Shown: one piece after another, positions 33,719 through 46,389 of the stretch
Layout: every line of letters starts with the position of its first letter
Position numbering within the stretch: the stretch's first letter is position 1
Source of the DNA: Apostichopus japonicus
Lineage: Eukaryota > Echinodermata > Holothuroidea > Aspidochirotida > Stichopodidae
Length of the DNA stretch: 64,000 nt
Direction of reading: 5' to 3'
Assembly (NCBI RefSeq): GCF_037975245.1
Contig: NC_092571.1
Coordinates: forward strand, 7,232,501 to 7,296,500
The notes under the pieces: generated by a model
The model's database searches: none
The model's input: only the letters and a program-made list of their open reading frames with translations
What the model was told of the DNA's origin: nothing
Position numbers and translations under genes: made by a program

Positions 33719-35249
33719 ATATTTATTGGAGATAAATGAAACTGATGAAAATTTACCGGAAATACTTCCAAAACTCTACATGTTATATTAAAGTATATGA
33801 TTTGGTTCCGAAGCCGCACGTGGACGAGCCGTACCAAAACTTCATTATGCCCCGGCCCTATCTATAATGACGAACAATGAAATATGGTCCCTGTTACCAA
33901 TGTGAGATTTCATTTTGTGCTCAGGGTACACTAAGCCTGCCCGATAATTATTCCGCACTTGTGTATGTGCGGGACCATTGCTATGTTCCTACGCGATAAA
34001 CATGGCAGTAGTTAAATACTTCATGCAACGTATCTCCCGTTCCTTTTCCCATGTCACTGTTGGAAATCATTTCAAAAATTTTACAATTGGCTGAATAATA
34101 AATCCAAACTTATACAAATTTATACATTAGATAAAATAAGCACACTAAAAATCCTCCAAAGGTTTACAAAGTTAGCTTAGAATATGTTGCTACATTGATA
34201 TATGAAATCATCACGGTTGAAATACTCCGTTTATTTGAAAACTATATTTATCAATTTATTTCAATTAAAGTTGTACAACCACAATTCATAAAAGTTAAGA
34301 CACGTAACAGTGACGTAAAACCTTCTGACGTCATTTAAATGGCATTAACAATAAATTTCGACTAACTGGAAATACAAGAAAAAACCTTGGAAGTAAATTA
34401 AGCAATAAGTTTATAATAAGATTTAATAAATCATGAAAACGGCATCAAATCAATTATTTTGAAACTTACGAAGCGTCGATTTTCACTAGTAAATGTCAAA
34501 AATGTCTCTCGGTTTAGGAGACACACCACTATTTTTCGTAGGGGGGTGGGCGGCTAAAATGTTAAGTTACCCTGGGAGAGGGGGATGAGAATAGAGGTAT
34601 GACAAGAATGGAATGAGTAGAGGGGTTTTCCTCCGGTTTAAGATATTTAGTGAAACTAAAGTTTGTTTAGAATGCAAATATCTGTGCTATATTTTGCAAA
34701 CTGTTTGAGAAGTTTCATTTGTTATGCTGAACCAGCAATTCAAATGATTAACCACCACGCCTACATATAGTTTGTGCGTTTTGTCAAATTTACTGCTGTT
34801 GGTGTATTGAGTAATCGTCATATCGTGAAAACAGTAAAAGTGAATAAGATATGGTCAATTAGATATTTGTCAATAATAAAAAAGTAGAAAAATATTTCTG
34901 TGAAAGACTCTACAGCTTCGAATGACTTATGTGTCAAGCGATTGTTCAAAAGTTCACGCAAACGCTGTAACATGTGCTCAAAATAGGCCTGTATGGTGAC
35001 TTTATCTCTGAAATACTATTACCAAATGTGTATTTACTATTGTCCCAAATGAATAAAGTATGAATAGTTACGATACGAATTGTCTTGTACATTAAGGGTA
35101 TTAAGGCAAATAAGGTTGTTGACTGACAGGACAATATGTTGTTGAGCTGGTTCCCTGCTTGGTTGGTTGACCTGCATCCTGGTGTTATGTGTTTGCGGTT
35201 GTTAAAAGTGATTTAAATTGCGGTTGCTTCTCCTCCTTGTTGTTGTTGT
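33719..35249. other. No gene seen
   Basis: AT-rich DNA with a single further ACGCGATAAACATGG motif at about 33991-34005, like the units of the preceding array. No exon or RNA gene is supported. Confidence 0.45.
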
Positions 35250-36750
35250 CTATTTCTGTAAAGGTAATGTTCTCCTGAATGCGATGATGATTCCTCTGGT
35301 GTCTGTAGGTCGCCTGGTGATGATGTGAAAATCTGACAAATATGGCTGGCGGCTGTGAAATGTTTCGTTGAAGAATGCTATGTTGATATTCGTGTTGTTC
35401 TTGTAGTCCTGTACTTCTTGTAGTTTATTGTTGATGGAGCTGGCGTTGGAATCCATTATACTCAGTTGGTGGGCCATTTACTTCAGCTTCTTCTCTTTCC
35501 TCAAGTTGGTCGGTTATATAGTTTCCATGGAGCGACGTCTAAGGGCTATTTGGAAATCACTGCCTTCTAGGTTTAGACCCATGTGCTACTTCAATTTGGT
35601 GGAGATGGTGGTGATTATGTTCTTGTCACTGAAAATGGATGACCGGCTGATGGGCGGAAGTACTGAAATCAGGATGTCGGCGATTAGGATGGCGAGGTTT
35701 CCTTTCATGTTGTTGAGTTGTTCTGTTGTGTTTTGGAGTAGTGGTTGGAACATGGCTGAATTGGCTGCAGCCGTTTTTCTTCTGGACTTCTTATAGTTGT
35801 TGGGAGTGTGCTTCTTGCAGTTCCTTTAATTTGTTTCTGGTGCTCCTCCCGTAGTTTTGTAATCTGGGACTGTGTGTCGATGTTGGCTGGACGATCATTG
35901 GCTGGTATTGGTTGACGGTCATTGGCTGGCTTCTGGTGTTGTCGTCTGATGGAGGAAGAATTATTTTTGGTCAGTTCCCTGATGTATTTGGAATATACTC
36001 TGTAGCTGGTTATGTGTCCTCTGTGACATTATGCCCATTTTGGTAGATCTCTAGTCTTGGTGCATTCAGCTAGACTGTTTATATGATGCATGTTTTTCGA
36101 CGGGTGAATTCTGCCGATAGGTGACCAAAATTTGGTCTATTTAATAGTTGACTATTTAATAGTTGACAGTTGTCACACTGGATGATCCTTCTTGTTGTTC
36201 TGACAGTCTCCATGAACTGGTGTTGTCTGTGGATGGTGATTCCTTTCGCCATAGAGGTTGAGGTCTTCTTGGTTTGGAAACGTCAAGGCAACTTTCCAGA
36301 TCGGAGTGTTTTTTTTTTTTTGATAAAGAAGCATCTAACCGCGGTTGCGTGGAATTTGTTGATTTTTGAAGCTTCAATGAAGATGTCCTTTTCAGGGATG
36401 TTTGGGTGTATTCTTGTGTTGATTCCTTCAATCTTTGGTGGGCGGTCTGTTGTTTGCCGTGGATGAGTGGCCATTGTTGTGTTAGCAGTGTCTTCTGGGT
36501 GTCGATGTTGATTGCTGCTATGATGATGTTGTTGTTTCTCAATATTCGGATTGATGTGACTGTGGCGGTTTGGAACCTGCCTTCGACGTAACGTCTGACG
36601 GTTGGCAACTGCGTGTGCGATGTTGGTACGTTTCTGAGGATGACTGGGTGATGGGCTCTGGTAGTGAAGGTTTGAGCTGGTGGTTCCTGTGTGTTGTTGT
36701 TTTGCTGGGCTGGTTTCTCCAATGTTCCTCAATTTATGGGGTGTGGCTCT
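35250..36750 (-). pseudogene. Decayed I/Jockey-type LINE: ORF1 and start of ORF2
   Basis: The minus strand is A/C-rich and reads through a broken gag-like ORF1, from MEKPAQQNNNTQEPP at 36722 downwards. This continues with HHPVILRNVPTSHTQL and RYVEGRFQTATVTSIRIL, switches frame near 36440, then goes on as IEGINTRIHPNIPEKDIFIE. A degraded CCHC-like stretch (C..WA.CHRGH) follows at about 36030. At 35477-35250 comes the start of a second frame, MDSNASSINNKLQEVQDYK, then NINIAFFNETF. This is the beginning of an apurinic-type endonuclease domain (normally WNANSI..NK, then a catalytic Glu in the xET motif). Nothing homologous to reverse transcriptase follows. Multiple stops and frame changes make it non-functional. 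The sequence order (ORF1, then ORF2 start) sets the orientation. Confidence 0.65.
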
Positions 36751-37505
36751 GGTTCCTCTTTCTCTTGCCAGTAACTTGATGAATTATGCTATAGGTTACC
36801 TGATCCATTATTGATGTGTTCCAGACTTTTGCGGAGAGAGACATGATGCCAGTGTCTCTCAAAAACTCTGACCCGAAAATCCTGAACAGAATGACCAAAG
36901 TGCAATGTAAATTCCATGAGGCAGGATGATAACATGACTGGAAAGATAATTGGATAAAATGGCTGGAAAGATGATAAGTTGATTGGATTTCCCCGTTGCT
37001 CGTTGAATGTAGCTGACAGTCGTAGGTAACTGCGACTGGTAGACTGTTGTCTCGTTGGGTTTCAAGAGAGGAACATGAGAGGAAAGTACTGATAGTAGGG
37101 TTGTTAGTTTAAATAAATGTCTTCAGTATATATGGTACTTATAATGCTCGGTAAGTCATGTCTCTTTTCTTATTGGACATATACTGAATAGAGTTACTTA
37201 TCATAACTTCTGCTCCCATCCTTCACCACTACAAAAGGACCTCAAATTATTTCACTTGTTTAGTAAAAAATGTAATTTTGGTAATACATATTGATTAATT
37301 TCATCTGGCATAGTTTTCACTGCATATGAACATCTGTATTGAATTCAGACTGTATAAATACTCGCCTTGATAGATTTGTACTCTTACTTGGGTTATTTCG
37401 GCGGAATGGAGTAAACACTCCATTGGAAAATTAAGTACTCATGCCTATAGAGCTGCCTACCTGTACTGGTACTCATATCTAGGGTAATTCTACTAGTAAT
37501 CATGC
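36751..37505. other. No gene seen
   Basis: Unremarkable AT-rich DNA between the decayed LINE and the hAT-type element. It may include part of the LINE 5' end. Confidence 0.4.
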
Positions 37506-37513
37506 TGTGTTAC

Positions 37514-39715
37514 CAGGGACGTAGCCAGGGGGGGAGCAGGGGGAGCGACCGCTCCCCCCCTTTCAGTGTCTATTTTTTTTTTAAACTGTCGTTTTTTTTA
37601 GCATGGTATTTTGTCAGTGCTCTTTTGATCTTGAATACTCGTCAGCTCCATTAACTCAATTATAATCGTAGTAACATTCACACCTACTGATTCAACTACT
37701 TACTTAGTTTGGCAGATGCAATTAGCTAAATTTAGCTTATAGCCAATTACAAGCCTACAGTTGGCCACTGCGTAATAAAATACATATTGCCTACCTAACC
37801 GCACTCTATGGAATGTCACGAACTGTATGCACAACAACGTCGACAACGTTCGTTCAATGAGTCGTCCTAAGTTGTTGCACGAACAGCATGTTATAAAGCT
37901 AAGCTAGCAAATATAAATAATTATTACACTGCTAATACACTGCGATAACGATATTTGTTTTTAGGCCACTGCATTTCTGGCTGTATTACAATATATGAAA
38001 GTTTATATTGTCCATCAGTTAAGTTCGTCAAATGTATTAAAGTCCAGACATTGGACAATAAACAAGAATCATCCTACTGGAAAACTTGTAAAAGAGCACT
38101 ATGTTTGTCTTTCTGATATATTATGTAAAAGAACATGTAAAAGAATTTAAACAGGATGGGAAACAAAATCTGCTGATAATGATATCATATGATCAGGGCG
38201 TAGCCAGTATGTAGCACGATAGTTTCATTCAACACTCTACCCGCCGAAAAAGACTATAGGATCCGATCTTGTCAGTTTTTTAACATGTTGTTTAGAACCC
38301 GTTTACGCAGATAATATTTCAGTTGAGAAAACACTTGAGAAATTTGCATCAGATGGCAATCGTCGGATAGCTCTCGCCTTCTCTTATTAGGCTAACTTAA
38401 ACATTTACTAGCTACAGTTGTATCAAAGACATTTCTGGACTATCTTTGCATCTACAAGTATCAGAAGTTGAAAAGTAAGTAAGACTACTCTGTACATGTA
38501 CCTTCAAGGGCGGCGGAACCGGGGGGCACAGGGGGCAAGTGCCCCCCCCACTTTTCCTCAGGTTAAAAATGTGCCCTTTTTCTACATAAAACTTGTACTC
38601 TTGATCACCTTATTAGGTCAGCGATATTTCAGTAAGAGATCTAATCCTAATTTAGAACTATCAGGGGCGTAGCCAGTATGTAGCACTGTAGGCCCGGGCC
38701 TACACTTTTTTTGGCCAAGTTATCTTTTTTATTAAAACACCCATAATTCAAATCCATAAGCTTGCTGGACGAGTTTAAGAGTCTAGACAGGAAAAACTAT
38801 TGAAATGAACGTAGCAAGATTATGGCTAAATTAGGAGACCTATTCTTCTGTCATCTAGGCTGTCATTCATATCGCGTGCCGTTTCATTCAATACTCTACC
38901 CGCCGAAAAAGACTAGGATACGATCTTGTCAGTTTTTTAACATCTACTTAAGAACCCTTTTACGCAGATAAAATTTCAGTTGAGAACATTCCACAGTCAA
39001 ATAAGCCTATCGTTGATTAACAGACTTTATATGTATAGAGCTGCAGCACTTTGTTGCCTGTTGTTGTCACGATCGGCGTTCCAAGATCCAAAACAGCCTT
39101 TTCGATAAACATTTACTAGCTACAGTTTTATCAAAGACAATTACTGGCTATGGTTGTATTAAAGACATTTCTGGCCTATCTTTGTATCTACAAGTATCAG
39201 AAGTTGAAAAGTAAGACTACTAAGACGGGGGGAGGGGGGGGGGGGCGTTGATGGAGTGATGTGTATACGCAAATAAGATAATACAATAAGATTTATAAAG
39301 GGTACTAAATATCAGGCTGCATCAGTCCAATCGATTTTCTGCAAAGTGCCCTTTGACGTCGGTGCCCCCCCCCCCCCCCAGATTAAAAGTGCTTCCGCCG
39401 CCCTTGTGTACCTTGCTAATTTTAATACATTATGTATTATTGAATTACGTACTATTTTAACTCGTTTGTTTTTTGGGTTTAAAAGTGATATTGAATGAGG
39501 TTTCTCAAGTTAGCAAGAGGCCAGGGAACCAGAATGAACATTCGGGAAGGGCTGTTTCCTGCCATCTGGGGGGTTTGTAAAACCAAAAATTTTCTTGTAC
39601 GCTCCGCGCCAACCGATGGTGGCGCTCCGCTCAGATAGTCGTGCCTACAACTTTGAAAATCCATATCAATCGCAAAAAGTGCTCCCCCCCTTTCAAATTC
39701 CTGGCTACGTCGCTG
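37514..39715. mobile_element. Non-autonomous hAT-type DNA transposon, 2.2 kb, with nested insertion
   Basis: Terminal inverted repeats read CAGGGACGTAGCCAGG (left) and, in reverse, CAGCGACGTAGCCAGG (right), 15 of 16 matching. They are followed by G-rich/C-rich subterminal tracts. They are flanked by a perfect 8-bp duplication TGTGTTAC at 37506-37513 and 39716-39723. CAG-starting ends and 8-bp duplications are the hallmark of the hAT superfamily. No transposase frame is present, so it would depend on an enzyme supplied elsewhere. A second hAT-type element lies inside at 38505-39406. Confidence 0.85.
38505..39406. mobile_element. Nested hAT-type MITE-like element, 0.9 kb
   Basis: Ends are CAAGGGCGGCGGAA on both sides in inverted orientation, with internal poly-G/poly-C blocks. 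They are flanked by a perfect 8-bp duplication TGTACCTT at 38497-38504 and 39407-39414. The element contains no transposase. It carries sequence (about 38662-39222) resembling the outer element just to its left (about 38194-38490), including a shared internal CAGGG(G)CGTAGCCAGTATG block. It inserted after the outer element. Confidence 0.85.
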
Positions 39716-39723
39716 TGTGTTAC

Positions 39724-42700
39724 TCGTACTAAATAAATGATTGCGTTACTTACCATAACTGTTGCCTTACTCCAAATACTCTGCATGCCAGGTTACATAA
39801 TTCCCATATAACTCACATATAAAAAACAGCCCTTAGGCAGTAAACATTCGTTCCTCCACCCCAACCACCCCACCCATCCCCGCCTCTCCCCGAGCAGGTC
39901 AAATATTCACATCTCCAACTTGGCATTTCCGGCTCTCACTCTTCTCGTCGTCATTACTTTGAGTTCTGACCGGAAGTTCGGATTTCCGGCTATCTGGACT
40001 CGGAATCAGCTCGTACTCAGAGAATATTGGACTCGGGCTTTTTTCGCTCTCGGACCCTTTGGACTCGACTCCTCCTCGGTAAAGGTGGACTCGACAACAA
40101 TAGACACGTCTAGATTTTCCAACTCATTGTCGATCAAATATACATGTATCTCCATCTGTCTCGATTTTTTCATCTTCATTACATTCATTGTGAGGTCAGT
40201 CAAGTCACCTAACGGTTAATTTGATCAGTGTTATTTACGAGTGTCTGTCACTTAGAATAGCTATCGAATATTCCGTTTCCAGCATACCTTAAAGGTATGA
40301 CGTCAATGTGACGGAAAACGTGTGATAGTGACATAAAAGTATTAGGCAATACCACGACACCTCTATGAGAGAGTTTCGGAGAGTGCCGTATTCATTGACT
40401 TCCTTCAATCTCCCTTTTCATTACCATATGAGTAACGCCGTTTGTCCCTTCTTATCTCTTCAGGTCAGTAATCTCGTTTTCTGGTGTCCAGATAGTTGAT
40501 CTGATGTCGTCAGGTAATTAGTCTAACATTTTAGACGTAACGCAACTGCTGGACTAATTCCCTTGGCGAATATAAAGTCTTACAACTGTTAAAACCCTTA
40601 CAGGAAAACCAGCAAAATTCTTTAACAAGTTCTTTTATTTTTTTACAATCACTTGACATTCTTAAAAGCAACTCAAACAGCTTTCGGCTCTCTTTTAGTA
40701 AAGGAATGTTTCCCGCCCTTAAAATTTAAACACGCGTACATTTGAACGTTATAATAATTGAGCACTTGAACATTTGGACATATAAATCCTTGAAAACTGG
40801 AACATTTGATCCCTTTTAATACTCTCCAACACTGGAACAGTTCATCACAAATATGGAGATTTGAATATTTGAATATTTGAACGTATTAACAATTACCCAT
40901 ATAACATCATGTTACAACATATGCATGTCTATCAGTCTATCGCAAAATAGTCATAACAAACTCTTAAACTACTTTTCGAAAGTATACTTCCTTTGCAAAC
41001 ATCTTTAATGTGCTAAATTGAAATTTTGAAGAAAGGCGATATGGTGAATTACTCATTAAAACTTTAATTGTAATGAAAAACCAGAATTAAGCACTGTTTA
41101 ACGTTGGCGAGTATACTTTTAGCTGCTGAGATTAAGGAAGTTCCAGGATTTTGCACATGCTTATCCTTATCACCAAAAACATGTAATCAACAGGTATAAA
41201 ACAAAATGATTGGATCGATAATCTGTAACGTGTAGGGGAAATATCTCTTATAATACATAATGTGCCGAATTTAGATCAGAAGTTCAAATAAACAATTTAC
41301 CATGGAAACTGATTTTCATAATTTTATTAGATTCCCCCATGCCATACTGTTTCAGTGTAGTGAAGTAATTCTTTATTTAATATGGTTAGAAATATAATGT
41401 CAGAATGCATTTACTGGCTCAATAAGTAACAGTGAGAACTTTTGAAAATTTTAACATAAGTAACTGTTAGATAACAAACTATTAAACTGCCAAGACAACA
41501 AACAAGGTTTCTAGGTAACGTAAGGATATGATTGTCTTGTAAACTTATACGTTTAAAACGTGTACAATTTAAAAAGAAATGTTGAATGAAATGAAACATA
41601 CAAACATATTTTCCCATTTCTGTTAACATTTAGAAGAGTACACCATTCTATGCTATTGTTTTATATTGAAGCGTATCATCAAAGAACCATACACAAACCT
41701 TGTCCCAACTAAAGAAGTTCCGTACAATTTCGGTAAAATACTGCAGAATGGGATGATTCACTAATTCATTATTTGCTGAATAAACCTCAAAAGATATCTA
41801 GTTGTATCAATAGAAGTCGGTATAGGTTGAGTAGGGTTACCGCAATTTAGTACACGCGTGCAGACTATAAACAATAACGTATATTAATTAAATTATTAAG
41901 ATCACTCAGTCGTAGCATATATAGGTATAGAATAACAGAAGGCGAAGGTTATCTAACCACGTTTCTTTTTAGATTCTTACCGTATTGCATTGTGGTAAGC
42001 TATCCTATTACGTACGGTACGACTTCAAAAAAAATGACGGTTTGGAAGGAAAATAGAGTCAATTGACTGGATGCAACACGAAGCAAACTATTAGTTTCAT
42101 CTAAACATCATTCGTGTTAACTCCACCGATATTCATAATCACTCAGAAGCCGGATCAAATACCGTAATGTAACTAGACAGTTGTCACAAAATTTAATATG
42201 TTACCTATACCAGAGAATTGTCCTCATAAGTTTCTGACAGCTGTAGAATGAGGACATATTTGTGCATGTTTTTTTCTTAAATAAGGCAATCGGGTGTTAC
42301 GAGTAACCACTAAAGTGACATGTCGTTTCGTTTGGGGTTTTCTTTAGGTATGTGTGTGTGTGTGGGGGGGGGGGGGTGGGAGTGCAAGTCCTTAGGTTTA
42401 GAAGTGTATTTCTGTGTACTTTTCACAGTTCTCTGTTCTCAATTCACAATACAAATAGTATATACTTTTATAAACAAGATTGTTACAACGAGTACTCAAA
42501 TTTCCTTTGTGTCATGTAATTTCTTTATATATTTAGCACATGAACATGGAAGTTTTATACTGAGATCAAGTTTGTAAAGTCATGCAAAGATAAAAAAGAT
42601 ATTTTATATTTTCATATCGGAACAAAATGACAAATGATGAATATTCTATATCATAAAACTTTTACATTACATTCCTCTTCGAACTGGTGTTGCTATAGTC

Positions 42701-44734
42701 CGACAAATAATGCAAACATATTTCTCTTTCATGATAGTTAAACGGTCGCATGAGCTTCGACTGTAACATTATCAATTTGGCCAAGGCTACACCACATATT
42801 ACCGACAATTCAAGAAATATATAATTAGTTCAAGTCCTACAGCAACTGGAATAGCAACATTAGGCGGAAGAGGATATTCTAAGAATACGGGCTCTTGCTT
42901 CATACTAAATTAAACGAAACGTAAAGTTAAATTTGCCAATCACAAGGGTTATCGAAAACACCTGATATATTGATGATGCAATAGTGGAGTAATGCAAATT
43001 AAGCCCGCAGATGACTCCCGTGCACGTACGCGTGTGTCTTGATGCCCAAAAGGTGTTTGGAACTGATTGGGTTTATTTGTGCTCTATAATCTCATTCTTT
43101 CATCTCGATTGACCTATTTTAAGAGTTTAGTTAATCTCTTTCCGGTAAGAACTGTAAGTGTATATATGAAGGTGAAAAGGGAAACTTGTATGCAATGAAT
43201 TATCAACGTTTTAGGACGAAACTTTGAACAAAGTCGGTGAAATTGTCCAAAATTTCCAAATAAATATACTTTACCAGCAAGTCATGATCTAAAAGACGTT
43301 GTATTTGTGGTCCTTGAAACTGACGTATCACCGCTTTCAGAATACATTGAGGTTTTGTTTGCAGTACAAAAGGTATAGGCTAGCAGTTGGGCTCGTAAAT
43401 TGTAGCGTTGGATTCAGTAGGAACTACAAACATATCTTCTATCTATGTGATGTGCAATACACACCTGTAGACATGGTCATTCCATACCTGTTTACGAAAG
43501 CATAACACATACCTCAACCTGGCTTGACTATAAGTTTTGCACAACAGACACGTTAGCCATAAGAGAAACTAACATTCTGTTTTGAGGAAAATTTATTATC
43601 CATGCTAGGTATCCCTTTCAAGAAATCTTTATCGCTGCTGTGCTATTATCATTTATGAAAAACGGAAGAACTACAATACACGCAGTGATTGCTCTGTTCC
43701 TCATCTGCATAATAGGGGAGGATGGGTAACTACTCGAAACAGCTTTGCATATAAACGAACCATATTGCATATAATAGCAACGTTAACCAGACGTTGGATG
43801 AAAATAACGAATACTCGCTGTTAATAATATTCAGTCATTGATGTACTTATCATCTCCTTGGCTCAATGGTTTATGTAGTTATATTTAGGAGATTGTATCG
43901 AACAAGTGACAAATCTAAGAGAAACAATGAGAACTGTAAACGAAAGACTGATGTTATACTGAAACACAACTAGTACATACTTAATATCGCTAGTAATAAA
44001 GTTGAAGTATTTCAGACCAAACAGATGAAAAATTGGACGAGGTGGGAATTTATTACGTAAAATGTAATGGACTTTATCTGTTTTTCAGTCTCAGAGATAT
44101 TCTTCTCATTGTAGACAGTAATCTAGGGGTGTGATGAGGTAAAAACTTCTAAGGTTGATATATTCTTCGAATAATAGTTGATATTTGAACCCCCCCCCCC
44201 CATACATACAAAGTACTTCATTAAATAACATAAAACAGTATCTGAAAGACGAAATGTGAAGACTCTAATAGAACCATGTTTTGATTTGAAGGGAAGTGCA
44301 CAGCATCACGTATGTGTTTAGTACATTTAGTACGTCAACATGTCACTGTTTGCCGGGTATTTTTATTTTTTAACATCTAACGAGTATACTTGATCTTATT
44401 ATTGGAATCACAAGTGTAACCGATTTAAGCAAATATCTCAGGTCAATGTGCCTCTTTCAGATGTTGGCCCATCCTGTTTTGATGACTGTAATACGTTGTT
44501 TACAAGGTAAGCAGTAATCACAATATTTTCAGGAAGTGTTATACGGAATCGTTTACTAAAGAGAACAAGACAGAAGAAGCGATTCTGCAAAGTGCTTTTT
44601 TATCTACAAATTCATCTCACCCCTGGGTGTCGATATCGTGCAATACGACATCAGAGAATTGTTGACTGTTCTAGTAGCAGCCTATCAAAACGTATAGATA
44701 ATCAGTATTGCGCTGCAATGTGAGCATTCAAATA
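39724..44734. other. No gene seen
   Basis: At 39985-40095 there are repeated GGACTCG motifs. At 40735-40880 there are degenerate CTTGAACATTTG-like repeats. Poly-G/C tracts lie at 42364-42376 and 44191-44200. Open frames at 39920-40219 and elsewhere show no domain or splice context. Confidence 0.45.
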
Positions 44735-45430
44735 TATGTGTTAAAGTAAGTTGGCCTTCTTCAAAGGCTAAATGACAAGTAACAGTAACATGGCATGGTG
44801 AACACAAAGAGATAGATGTAAGGGGATTAGTAAACAAGAGATGGAGAGAAGAAAAGTAGAAACAGGGGAAGAGGAGTGGTAGGGAATAAACTGGAGAACG
44901 ACAAAGATTAAAAGGGGTGGAGAAAAAGGGGTGGAAGAGAGCTATGAGAGGAGGAATGAATGGGGGGGGGGCGCAAGAGGAGAAGGAGGGGGGACAGAAG
45001 AAAAGTTAGTCATGTCCTTCCTGAATGTTGAGCCCATGAGGTTGAATGGTGCGAAGGCGGTGCATCCACAGCCTCTCTCTGCTGATTCGTACTAGGTTTG
45101 GACGGCTACCTAAAGGTCACATCACTTGCACAACCACTAATGTCATATATCTGATCTCGTGTAGAGTTTGCGGCATCCAGTATGTTGGCGAAACCAAAAC
45201 CACCCTCAAGAAGCGATTCTATGGTCACAGATCCACAGTCAACACCATGAAGACTGAGACCCCAGTTGGAGAACACTTTAACCTTCCCGACCATACCATT
45301 AAAGACATGTCCCTACAGGGGATTGAAGAAGATCCTGCTAGGATCGAAACGTCAGGCCAACCCACTTTTACACATTCTCCTACACAGGCTCTTTAGTGGA
45401 TAAGCAGTTTTCTAACAGTTTTATTTTATT
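44735..45430 (+). mobile_element. Truncated Penelope-like retroelement
   Basis: The left end (44735-44830) is an inverted copy of the terminal repeat also found at 21.6-21.75 kb: GTTAAAGTAAGTTGGCC, then CAAAGGCTAAATGACAAGTAACAGTAACA. It lacks the middle part that holds the hammerhead core. Next come a purine-rich tract, an open frame with a GIY-YIG endonuclease domain, and the right terminal repeat with GATCCTGCTAGGATCGAAACGTCAGGCCAA and AAGCAGTTTTCTAACAGTTTTATTTTATTT. No reverse transcriptase is left. The domain, hammerhead relic and terminal arrangement identify the Penelope-like class. Confidence 0.75.
45046..45396 (+). pseudogene. GIY-YIG endonuclease domain of a Penelope-like element (fragment)
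   Basis: Of the 116 codons, residues 28-90 fit the C-terminal endonuclease of Penelope-like polyproteins. They hold NVIYLISCRVC (GIY-like motif with the zinc-type Cys39-x2-Cys42), QYVGET (YIG-like, 46-48), KRFYGHR (Arg57, His61), and PVGEHFNLPDH (His77, His83). From residue about 92 the frame runs directly into the terminal repeat (GIEEDPARIETSGQ). The last part of the nuclease fold is therefore missing, and the reverse transcriptase that should precede it is absent. The ATG is simply the first in the frame and is not a natural start. The protein would be an inactive fragment of a larger polyprotein that nicks DNA for target-primed reverse transcription. Confidence 0.75.
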
Positions 45431-46084
45431 TCATTCAAACATATAAATAACATTTGTTTTTAAGTTTAAAAATGAATTGAATGATTCGATTTTGCCACAT
45501 GTTCTTAATTCTTCCAATGATGCAACCACCCATGTTGAGGAGGAAACTTCATAGAGGCTCACAAATTGGTCAGTGAGAGAAACCGTAATTATGGACTTAC
45601 TAGTCTAGTCTATACTAATTTGACTCAAATTATGATGATTTATGAGAACGATGAGAAGAATTCTTCAGTTCATTCCACTTGAAATATGTTCCATAAAATA
45701 ATAAATAATCTAGGACACTTCATTTTCATTCTTCAGCTCTGATTTACTTGTCTTTTTCTGCAGGTAATTTTTCATAAATGTCACGTAGATATAAAATATA
45801 TCTTCAATGGAGCCCGATGTTAATAACAGTAAGTTAATAATTGACGATATCAATGGAAGCAAGCACAAGTCTTAGCCAGGACAAACTTTTCTCTCAAACG
45901 AAGAACATTTTTATTAAATTATTAGTACCGGTATGTCGCAGGTATATACAGTCATATTAATTAAGTTATCATTTATATTGACAAGTCAATCTGTAAAAAA
46001 GCTATTTTTACAGCAAACTGTCAAGAATAAAGAGTAAACACACCAGGTATGTTACACTTGAAGATAATTAATAAATGTATCATA
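45431..46084. other. No gene seen
   Basis: AT-rich spacer between the Penelope-like fragment and the RTE-type LINE. Confidence 0.5.
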
Positions 46085-46389
46085 AATTTTTACCAGGTCA
46101 GGTCAGGAGATCTCTCTTGCTACCGGTTACCATGTAACCCGGTACCACCTGTCACATGGTCGAGCCCTCGGCGACTGAACTGAGGCCCCCCTCTGGAACA
46201 CTAGTTCCAGAGTGTGGAGGAGGTGCTGGACCTCCTGTCAGAAGTAAGACCAAGATCTGACTAAGAGCTCCTTTAGATCGGACAGGAGTCCAAGGAGTTC
46301 ATCCAGCCTCTACTGGGAAGTCAGTAGCCGCGTGCCCAGTTTCATTATTGTACCAGGCTATATACTCTGTTGAGTAAACTTAAACCTTC

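Noticed and set aside
39920-40219. 99-codon frame with repeated GGACTCG motifs
   Set aside because: The frame follows a low-complexity DNA repeat. Neither strand gives a recognisable protein.
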